Source: RGIG9115 sp045649825 (GTDB lineage Bacteria; Bacillota; Clostridia; UBA1381). Taken from it: 64,000 nucleotides of DNA. The stretch spans positions 67,740 to 131,739 of the forward strand of contig JAZRQO010000022.1 in assembly GCA_045649825.1 (NCBI GenBank), given 5' to 3'. Of this stretch, positions 55,180-62,146 are shown piece after piece (position 1 is the stretch's first letter; each line of letters begins with the position of its first letter). Under the pieces are notes generated by a model. The model saw only the letters and a program-made list of their open reading frames with translations. It was not told the origin of the DNA and made no database searches. The position numbers and the translations under genes were made by a program.

Positions 55180-56700
55180 ATGTCTATTGCTCTTTATGCA
55201 AGAAAGTCCATAGAACGTGAAAACAGTATTTCATGCGAAACGCAGCTTGAATATTGTAAATCTATGATAAAGCCTGATGAACAGGCGGAAAAAGTCGTTA
55301 CATTTGTTGACAACGGCTTTTCGGGTGGAAATGTTGACCGTGATGGATTTCAAAAAATGATGCGACAGGTGGAACAAGGAAAAATAAGTAAAATCATTGT
55401 TTACCGTCTTGACAGAATAAGCAGAAGTATGCTGGATTTTTTGAATATCTGGAATACATTAAAAAAATACAATGTAGAATTTGTAAGTTCCCAGGAAGCT
55501 ATAGATACATCCGGCCCTTATGGTGAAATGCTTACAAAAATAATAATGATATTTGCTGAATTTGAAAGGCACAGTATTATCGAAAGAGTAACCCAGGCTT
55601 ATGCACATAGAAGCGAAATGGGCTTTTATATGGGCGGTAGAAGACCATACGGTTTCACCTTGACAGATACAATTATTCATAATATTAAGACAAAAATGTT
55701 CTTTCCTATAGCGGAAGAAATTGAACAGTTAAAATACATATTCGAGGCATATTCCGTTCCGGGAATAACACTTCGAAGACTTATGGATAATCTTATTGAT
55801 AATGGTATTCTTCCTACTGACGGAAGCTGGTCTACAGGAAAGCTATCTACAATTCTGAAAAATCCCATTTACGTTAAAGCTGATAATGATATTTATGAGT
55901 ATCTCCTAAAAAATAACGCAAATATCATAAGTGATATTTCAGAGTTTGACGGAGTTCATGGTCTGCAGATTTATGGTAAAACCAAACATTCAACAGATGA
56001 TTGGTCTGATATGAAAGCCGTTATTATGTCCCATGAAGGTATAATAAATTCTGATGTCTGGCTTAACTGTCAGAAAAAACTCGAAAAAAATAAGCAAATA
56101 GGAAATGCTATGAGTAATACAACAAGCTGGCTCGGAGGTAAAATTATATGTAAAAGCTGTGGACGGACAATGACGGTTACAAAAGGCGGTAAACGAAAAG
56201 ACGGCTCTCTAAGAAGATATTTCAGTTGCACAGGTAAATCTCATAACCGTATATGCAAAGGAACAAATAAACCTATATATGCAGATAGCATGGAGGATAT
56301 GGTGTACGAACTTGTTTCAGAGAAACTTGAAACCTTAAAATGCTGTCGTAAAAAAATATCAACAGATAATTCCAATAAGATAAATCTTCTTAAAAATCGT
56401 ATTAGTGAAATAAAGAAATCACAGGAAAAGCTCGTAAACCTGTTGATGAATGATACTATTGAAGCGGATATGATTAATCTTTTGAATGAAAGGGCAAAAA
56501 AACTTGCAGAAGAAAAAACTGATATTCTTGCTAAAATTGATGTGCTTGCAAATGAAGAAAGTGAAATATTAAGTGCTATCAATTTATCAAAGAAATGGAG
56601 AACAGCAAGCTATGAGGAACGAAAGGCAGTATGCAATATACTGATACATAAAATACTGATAAACGAAGCCGGAAATTGTGATGTTGTTTGGAATATATAA
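55180..56700 (+). CDS. Large serine recombinase (TnpX/integrase type)
   Basis: 506 residues from ATG 55180 behind AAAGGAGGTG. The resolvase catalytic domain has nucleophile Ser10 in YARKS and the arginine motif YRLDRISRS. A recombinase domain follows, then a zinc ribbon (CKSCGRTMTVTKGG ... CTGKSHNRICKG) and a coiled coil near the C-terminus. Such enzymes excise and integrate mobilisable transposons at short attachment sites. It is shorter than TnpX (about 700 residues). It likely mobilises the surrounding region; attachment sites were not identified. Confidence 0.93.
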   Translation: MSIALYARKSIERENSISCETQLEYCKSMIKPDEQAEKVVTFVDNGFSGGNVDRDGFQKMMRQVEQGKISKIIVYRLDRISRSMLDFLNIWNTLKKYNVEFVSSQEAIDTSGPYGEMLTKIIMIFAEFERHSIIERVTQAYAHRSEMGFYMGGRRPYGFTLTDTIIHNIKTKMFFPIAEEIEQLKYIFEAYSVPGITLRRLMDNLIDNGILPTDGSWSTGKLSTILKNPIYVKADNDIYEYLLKNNANIISDISEFDGVHGLQIYGKTKHSTDDWSDMKAVIMSHEGIINSDVWLNCQKKLEKNKQIGNAMSNTTSWLGGKIICKSCGRTMTVTKGGKRKDGSLRRYFSCTGKSHNRICKGTNKPIYADSMEDMVYELVSEKLETLKCCRKKISTDNSNKINLLKNRISEIKKSQEKLVNLLMNDTIEADMINLLNERAKKLAEEKTDILAKIDVLANEESEILSAINLSKKWRTASYEERKAVCNILIHKILINEAGNCDVVWNI

Positions 56701-56785
56701 CAAAATCTGCTTAATCTATTGATTTTAAGCAGATTTTTTGTTATAATGCAGTTGTATAATTATTTTGCCAAGGGGGTGCTGCCAG

Positions 56786-57823
56786 ATGGATTTTTTAATA
56801 CTAAGCGGTGATGTTGTTGTAGCTAAGTGGAAAAACAACAAATTGGAAATTGTGAATAAAAATTTGCTGCCACTATATTTAAAAAATACAGGTAATGTTG
56901 AAAGATGGCTTGAAACGAGAGCTATTGACCACCACAGAGCTAATTCAAGACTTCTCAAAAAAGCATTAAGGCTTACTGAGAAGGATGACATATCTTCAGT
57001 CTTATCTGTTAATGCCGTTACAATAACAGATAACTATTGGATTAAACCATTAGATTCAGAGTTAAAATATTTAGATGTGCATTTTGACAATGACTATTTT
57101 TCAAATCTTGCCCTTACAGGAAACTACGATAGTTTTAACAGGGTAGCCAATAGTAAAAATTCAAGAACTCCCGAGCTTACCAACATTGGCAGTTTTGAAA
57201 AATGTTGGAAGTTAAAAAACGGAACATGGTGGATGTATAAAACTGCAAATCATGAGGAACTGTTTTCCGAACTTTTCATATGCAAGCTTGGTCTTAGACT
57301 AAACTTTAAAATGGCTGAATATGAGCGTGGTAATAAGCTCATTAAAACAAAGGACTTTACTGATAATGGATCGGTAAACTTTGAACCTGCATTTGCTTTT
57401 ATGGGTGATAATGAGGACTATATTGAAACATTAGAAAAGCTTAAACTTATTTGCCCTGATGCTGTCGGCGATTACGTTAAAATGCTGTTTTTAGATACCA
57501 TCTGTGCAAATCCTGATAGGCACACGTTTAATTTCGGAATCCTGCGTGATACACAAAGTGGTAAAGTTCTTGGTCTTGCACCAAATTTTGATAACAACAT
57601 GGCTCTCATATCACGAGGCTATCCCAAAAACATAGCCCGTAAAAATGATATGCTTATAAAATTATTTAACGAGCTTATGGAATATGATTCACGACTGAAA
57701 CAATATATTCCTGCTTTGACGGAAGACGAAGTTATTGATGTAATAAAATCGGTAGGTATGAAGGTTCAAACGAAAAAAATTGCCGAATTTATTATGAATG
57801 GATACAATATGATAAATAAGTGA
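56786..57823 (+). CDS. HipA-like kinase-fold protein
   Basis: 345 residues from ATG 56786, after AAGGGGG; a TTG at 56765 lies before that site. The central part has WWMYKTANHEELFSELFICK and ICANPDRHTFNFGILRD, then LAPNFDNNMAL. These match the catalytic DRH..N and D-F-D metal-binding motifs of HipA-type kinases. No HipB-like antitoxin is encoded upstream. It may be an orphan kinase, perhaps a regulator or toxin of the mobile element. A terminator follows at 57829. Confidence 0.75.
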   Translation: MDFLILSGDVVVAKWKNNKLEIVNKNLLPLYLKNTGNVERWLETRAIDHHRANSRLLKKALRLTEKDDISSVLSVNAVTITDNYWIKPLDSELKYLDVHFDNDYFSNLALTGNYDSFNRVANSKNSRTPELTNIGSFEKCWKLKNGTWWMYKTANHEELFSELFICKLGLRLNFKMAEYERGNKLIKTKDFTDNGSVNFEPAFAFMGDNEDYIETLEKLKLICPDAVGDYVKMLFLDTICANPDRHTFNFGILRDTQSGKVLGLAPNFDNNMALISRGYPKNIARKNDMLIKLFNELMEYDSRLKQYIPALTEDEVIDVIKSVGMKVQTKKIAEFIMNGYNMINK

Positions 57824-57828
57824 TGATT

Positions 57829-57858
57829 GGTGCTGAAGTTTGTCCTTCAGCACCTTTG
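57829..57858 (+). terminator. Terminator after the HipA-like gene
   Basis: GGTGCTGAAG and CTTCAGCACC pair around TTTGTC, followed by a short T-stretch. Confidence 0.8.
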
Positions 57859-58086
57859 ATATTTATAGAAAATCTGTTTGAATTAGTCAGCTTTGCTTCG
57901 CCGAAACACCTGAATTAAACTAATAGTTGTAAATCCTCATTCTATAAGGGTTTACGACATTTTGTGTTTTAATGATTTTTTCAAATTTTTATCATTTCCA
58001 AAATTTCATCTACCGAAACATAAATGGTTGTGCTTTTGGATTTTTTTGATTTACCTACATAATATATTTTGAAAAATCATAACTAT

Positions 58087-58281
58087 TCATTTGATTAACG
58101 TCCTCTCTACACTTTTGTCAATATATTTGTCTAATTCTTTCCTCGGAACTTTCCATATCCTGCCGATACGAAATGCACCAAGCTCACCGCTTTTTAACAG
58201 GCGGTATAATGTGTTCTCGCCAATGCCTAGATAATCCATAGCCTCATAAGCAGTTAGAACATCATAATCATTCTTAAACAT
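58087..58281 (-). CDS. Excisionase-type helix-turn-helix protein
   Basis: 64 residues from ATG 58281, ten bases after GAGGAG; a longer frame from 58299 contains the ribosome site. The winged-helix pattern is plain: LTAYEAMDYLGIGENTLYRL and FRIGRIWKVPRKELDKYI, the HTH_17/excisionase family. It probably binds DNA to steer the recombinase or to regulate the element. Confidence 0.88.
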   Translation of the reverse strand: MFKNDYDVLTAYEAMDYLGIGENTLYRLLKSGELGAFRIGRIWKVPRKELDKYIDKSVERTLIK

Positions 58282-58373
58282 TATGTAACAACTCCTCACA
58301 TTAAGTATATTTAAATGTCATTATTTTACCACTGTGTTCGGGTTTTGGCATTGGAAAAATATATAATATTACA

Positions 58374-58682
58374 ATGAAATCAATAAAAGAGGAGTGGTTT
58401 TATATCAACAATAAATACATAACTTGCGGTGTGAACGAAAAGGTGCCGCCTTTTCTACAGTTATTAATGTGGGAAATGATTAATCAGTTGCCTGTAGATA
58501 AGGACTATTTGCAGGTTTTTTATTTGTCTGAAAAAAACGGAAGACAAATGATAAAACATATTCAGGAAGTGCCTGAGCATATCAAGGAATATGTTTTAAA
58601 AGTAAATTCACCTATAACTGAAAAAATATTTGTTATAGATGATGAAGAATGTTCTGCGATGATGTTATCGAGTGAATACTAA
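58374..58682 (+). CDS. DUF960-family protein
   Basis: 102 residues. LPVDKDYLQVFYLSEKNGRQ, HIQEVPEH and KIFVIDDEECSAMMLSSEY match the DUF960 pattern, a small family common on Firmicute mobile elements. No strong ribosome site precedes ATG 58374; a GAGGAG at 58388 has no in-frame start after it. It is followed 19 bases later by the amidoligase gene. Function unknown. Confidence 0.75.
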   Translation: MKSIKEEWFYINNKYITCGVNEKVPPFLQLLMWEMINQLPVDKDYLQVFYLSEKNGRQMIKHIQEVPEHIKEYVLKVNSPITEKIFVIDDEECSAMMLSSEY

Positions 58683-58701
58683 ATAAGGAGGATTTTTTGA
58701 A

Positions 58702-59811
58702 ATGAAAGAAAACAAAACAGTTTGCTCTGAGTGCGGAGCAGTATTAACGGAAGGACATACACACAGTTTTGACGGACAGATTTTTTGTGAGGATTGTTTT
58801 AACAGATGCACAACCACCTGTGATAACTGCGGTGAAAGAATTTGGAGAGATAATGCAGAGGGTGATTCCAATTATACATTATGCTCCCATTGCTACGAAT
58901 ACAGTTACACCACTTGCGAAGATTGCGGGAGATTGATATATAACGAAGATGCTTTGTATGAGGATGGCGAGGATTACCCATATTGCCGAGATTGTTTTGA
59001 AAAGTTGAATAATGATGCAATCAAAAATTATAGTTATAAGCCTGAGCCGATTTTCTACGGCTCAGGCAATCTTTTTTATGGGGTTGAATTGGAAATCGAC
59101 AAAGGCGGCGAAGAACACTCTAACGCTCAGAATTTGCTTGATATTGCAAACAAGAATGAGGAAAGAATTTACTGCAAACACGACGGTTCTATAAATGATG
59201 GGTTTGAAATGGTTTCCCATCCAATGACACTTGACTATCACATCAACAATATGAATTGGCTTGATGTATTTGAAAAAGCGGTTGAAATGGACTACAGAAG
59301 CCATAACACTTCTACTTGTGGTCTGCATATACACTGCTCCCGCTCCGCCTTTGGAAAAGACTTTGAACAGCAGGAACAGGCAATCGGCAGAGTTGTTTTC
59401 TTTGTAGAAAGACATTGGAACGAGCTTGTAAAATTCAGTCGAAGAACCCTTGACAACTTAAATCATTGGGCGGCTAAATATGCAACAATTTCAAGCACTA
59501 CAGAAGAAACCTACAAAAAAGCAAAGGACAAGCGTATGGGCAGATATGTAGCAGTAAACTTGGAAAACTACAACACTATAGAATTTCGTCTATTCAGAGG
59601 AACACTCCGCTATAAGACATTCCTTGCGACTTTGCAGTTAGTTGATGAAATATGCTATTGTGCCATCAATATGACAGATAAAGAAATTGAGGATATGTCT
59701 TGGCTTGACTTCGTACAACGTATTCTTCCTAAAAAATCGGAGCTTATAGAATATCTGAAAGAAAAAAGGCTTTATGTAAATGAAACTGTAACGGAAAGTG
59801 AGGAAATGTAA
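58702..59811 (+). CDS. Amidoligase-family enzyme with N-terminal zinc-ribbon repeats
   Basis: 369 residues from ATG 58702 behind AAGGAGG. The first ~100 residues hold four CxxC-type pairs (CSECG, CEDCF, CDNCG, CSHCY, CEDCG, CRDCF) as in LIM-like or zinc-ribbon domains. The rest matches the putative amidoligase family (PF12224): FYGVELEIDKGG, CKHDGSINDGFEMVSHP, STCGLHIHCSRS and NTIEFRLFRGTLRYKTF. These COOH-amine ligase-like enzymes of glutamine-synthetase fold are predicted to join amines to carboxyl groups of peptides or small molecules. The stop lies one base before the glutamine amidotransferase start, so the two act as a unit. Confidence 0.85.
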   Translation: MKENKTVCSECGAVLTEGHTHSFDGQIFCEDCFNRCTTTCDNCGERIWRDNAEGDSNYTLCSHCYEYSYTTCEDCGRLIYNEDALYEDGEDYPYCRDCFEKLNNDAIKNYSYKPEPIFYGSGNLFYGVELEIDKGGEEHSNAQNLLDIANKNEERIYCKHDGSINDGFEMVSHPMTLDYHINNMNWLDVFEKAVEMDYRSHNTSTCGLHIHCSRSAFGKDFEQQEQAIGRVVFFVERHWNELVKFSRRTLDNLNHWAAKYATISSTTEETYKKAKDKRMGRYVAVNLENYNTIEFRLFRGTLRYKTFLATLQLVDEICYCAINMTDKEIEDMSWLDFVQRILPKKSELIEYLKEKRLYVNETVTESEEM

Positions 59812-59812
59812 G

Positions 59813-60766
59813 ATGTGCGGATTATTTGGGTTTTCTAATTATAGCGGTGAAAAAATAAAAAATATTTCAGATTTGACAAACTCTCTTGCAGAACAGTCAG
59901 CAGTCAGAGGCACAGATGCCACAGGAATAGCTTTTTGTTCAGGTGGGAATGTAAATATATTAAAAGATAGTAAATCGGCTTATAGGCTGAATTTTAAGCT
60001 TTCTGACGACACAAAGGCAATTATCGGTCATACAAGACATTCAACACAAGGTTCAGAAATTAAAAATTACAATAATCATCCGTTTCCCGCTAAGTGCGAT
60101 AATGCTCGGTTTTCGTTGGCACATAACGGGGTCCTTAGTAATGATAAAGAGTTGCGGCATAAATTTAAACTCCCTAAAACTAAAATTGAAACTGACAGTT
60201 ACATAGCGGTTCAGCTAATCGAAAGTCAGAAACACTTGGATTTTGATAGTATAAAATATATGGCAGAACGGACAGAGGGCAGTTTTTCATACTCAATAAT
60301 TGATGATATAAATAACATCTGGCTTGTCAAGGGTGATAGTCCTCTCTCAATTCTCCATTTTCCAAAGCTGAAAATATATGTATACGCTTCTACAGATGAA
60401 ATCCTATACAAAGCTATTGTGGACTATTCGCCATTATTTTCAGCATTGAAAAACGGCGAATATGAGGCGATAGACATATCTGAGGGAGATATATTAAAAA
60501 TTAGACCTGACGGAATAATTGAGCGAAATACGTTTGAGTATATCCATTATTATGGCAGAGATTGGTGGAATTATGGTTCGTTTTCTCTGACAGACTTAAA
60601 CACAACAAAAAAGCAGGGTAAAATAAACGATTACATAGATGATTTGAAATCTGTCGCATTATACCAGGGATATTCTCCTGATGATGTGGATGAACTTATA
60701 AATGCAGGATGCACCTTAGAGGAAATCGAGGATTATATTTACTGTGGATGTGGAGGTGAGATATAG
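59813..60766 (+). CDS. Class II glutamine amidotransferase (Ntn hydrolase)
   Basis: 317 residues. ATG 59813 is chosen over the upstream 59798 codon because it puts Cys at position 2 (MCGLFGFSNYSG), the nucleophile of class II glutamine amidotransferases. Further family motifs are RGTDATGIAF, IGHTRHSTQGS, NNHPF and LAHNGVLSND. The C-terminal third has no recognised domain. It should release ammonia from glutamine, or cleave gamma-glutamyl bonds, for or against the product of the amidoligase encoded one base upstream. Confidence 0.9.
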   Translation: MCGLFGFSNYSGEKIKNISDLTNSLAEQSAVRGTDATGIAFCSGGNVNILKDSKSAYRLNFKLSDDTKAIIGHTRHSTQGSEIKNYNNHPFPAKCDNARFSLAHNGVLSNDKELRHKFKLPKTKIETDSYIAVQLIESQKHLDFDSIKYMAERTEGSFSYSIIDDINNIWLVKGDSPLSILHFPKLKIYVYASTDEILYKAIVDYSPLFSALKNGEYEAIDISEGDILKIRPDGIIERNTFEYIHYYGRDWWNYGSFSLTDLNTTKKQGKINDYIDDLKSVALYQGYSPDDVDELINAGCTLEEIEDYIYCGCGGEI

Positions 60767-60892
60767 ACAAGATGAGGTACATTAAGTTAGTTATAATAGC
60801 TTTTATCGAAATATTGGTCGATATCTGGACCAACAAAGATAATAGCAACAGTGGTTAAATTATGGTAAAATATAATTATCGCATTTGCGGTC

Positions 60893-61504
60893 TTGGAGGT
60901 GATAATTATAGACAGATACGATGTTGTTAAAAAAGGCTATGCCAGAGTTTCAAGTATAAATCAACACGAGGATAGACAGCTTATAGAACTCATTGCTTAT
61001 GGTGTTCTTGAAAAGAATATATACATAGATAAACAGAGCGGTAAAGATTTTAATCGTTCTGCGTACAAAAGAATGTATAAGTCTCTTAAAAAGGACGATT
61101 TGCTTGTGATAAAGAGCATTGATAGACTGGGCAGAAATTACTATGAGATACAAGAGGAGTGGCGAAAAATCACAAAGATTAAAGGAGCAGATATAGTAGT
61201 ACTGGATATGCCGCTTCTAGATACAACAAAATCAAAGGATTTACTTGGTACATTTATTTCGGACTTGGTATTGCAGTTGCTTTCATTTGTGGCAGAAAAT
61301 GAGCGCATTAATATCCGACAACGTCAAAAGGAAGGTATAGCTGCTGCCAAAAAAAGAGGTGTCCGTTTTGGTAGACCGCCACTCATAATGCCTAAGGAAT
61401 ATGAGGAATACTATCAGATGTGGAAAGACAAAAAAATAACTGCCAAAGAGGCAGCAACAATTTTAGATATTCCATTGTGGGCATTCTATAAAAAGAACTC
61501 TTGA
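60893..61504 (+). CDS. Small serine recombinase (Hin/resolvase family), candidate invertase
   Basis: About 200 residues. The catalytic domain has GYARVSSINQHEDRQ with the nucleophile Ser, SIDRLGRNYYE and the E-helix ENERINIRQRQKEGIAAAK; the C-terminal helix-turn-helix is ITAKEAATILDIPLWAFYKK. Start is uncertain: GGAGGT (60895-60900) is followed within four to seven bases only by ATT or ATA codons, while TTG 60893 and GTG 60899 lie in or upstream of it. A pair of 15-bp inverted repeats around a promoter begins ten bases after the stop, so its likely substrate is that segment. Confidence 0.85.
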   Translation: MEVIIIDRYDVVKKGYARVSSINQHEDRQLIELIAYGVLEKNIYIDKQSGKDFNRSAYKRMYKSLKKDDLLVIKSIDRLGRNYYEIQEEWRKITKIKGADIVVLDMPLLDTTKSKDLLGTFISDLVLQLLSFVAENERINIRQRQKEGIAAAKKRGVRFGRPPLIMPKEYEEYYQMWKDKKITAKEAATILDIPLWAFYKKNS

Positions 61505-61513
61505 TTTTACTAA

Positions 61514-61651
61514 AAGTATAGGTTTACCCTTGCACTAAAAAGTGCATTTTTTAACTTGAGTTATTATATCACATTATGCGGTTAATGTCAATTATTACTA
61601 ATTACTTTGTAGATATTAACGAAAAAATGTTTTTTAGGTAAACCTATACTT
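61514..61651. repeat. Putative invertible promoter: 15-bp inverted repeats flanking a consensus promoter
   Basis: AAGTATAGGTTTACC (61514-61528) and its exact complement GGTAAACCTATACTT (61637-61651) enclose 108 bases. Inside, on the minus strand, lies a perfect consensus promoter: TTGACA (61586-61591), 17-base spacer, TATAAT (61563-61568). In the present orientation it points away from the HD/BspA genes. A small terminator for the upstream gene (61531-61552) is also within the segment. The adjacent Hin-type recombinase makes site-specific inversion likely. Confidence 0.8.
61531..61552 (+). terminator. Terminator of the serine recombinase gene, inside the invertible segment
   Basis: TGCACT and AGTGCA pair over AAAA and are followed by six T. 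In this orientation it would stop read-through from the recombinase gene into 61675. Confidence 0.75.
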
Positions 61652-61674
61652 AAAATGAAAGAGGAAGAGCGAAG

Positions 61675-62145
61675 ATGGAAGGATTAATTTATAACAAATA
61701 CCACGAAAAAGCTAAGAGAATTTATTTAAAGGATGTAGATAAAGAGTTAATAAACCATGTAGAACTTGTTGCAGAAATATCTGAATACTTTTGTTTGCAG
61801 TTAGGATTAAACGAAAATATATGCAGAACTATTATGTTAGGAGCATACTTACACGACATTGGTAGAACATTTCCTGCAAAATTGTCAGTTTTTCATGCTG
61901 TACCACATAATAAATTAGGTGCAAAATATATGAAATATTTTTTAGAAAATGATGCTAAGGACTATAAAGACATACTAAAAAATATCATAAAATATCATAG
62001 AGGTAAAATGCCTCCCAAAAAGATGTATAAAGATTTAAAAACGATAGTTGCAATTTCTATTGTTCGCACGGCCGACAAAATTGCAGCGAATTTTTTGGAT
62101 AAAGAAGACTTAAAGAAAAAGATTGACAATATAAGGGGAAATTAA
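61675..62145 (+). CDS. HD-domain protein (predicted phosphohydrolase)
   Basis: 156 residues. Metal-binding residues of the HD fold are readable: NHVELV, AYLHDIGR, IIKYHRGK and RTADKIAANF. Members cleave phosphomonoesters or nucleotides in the cytoplasm; substrate unknown. ATG 61675 follows GAGGAAGAG. It begins 23 bases after the right inverted repeat, so it is the first gene that an inverted promoter would transcribe, together with the BspA-like gene that starts one base after its stop. Confidence 0.82.
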   Translation: MEGLIYNKYHEKAKRIYLKDVDKELINHVELVAEISEYFCLQLGLNENICRTIMLGAYLHDIGRTFPAKLSVFHAVPHNKLGAKYMKYFLENDAKDYKDILKNIIKYHRGKMPPKKMYKDLKTIVAISIVRTADKIAANFLDKEDLKKKIDNIRGN

Positions 62146-62146
62146 A

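Noticed and set aside
60814..60833. Inverted repeat TTGGTC/GACCAA upstream of the small serine recombinase as its recombination site
   Set aside because: Only a 6-bp stem and no second copy; the 15-bp pair downstream is far better supported.
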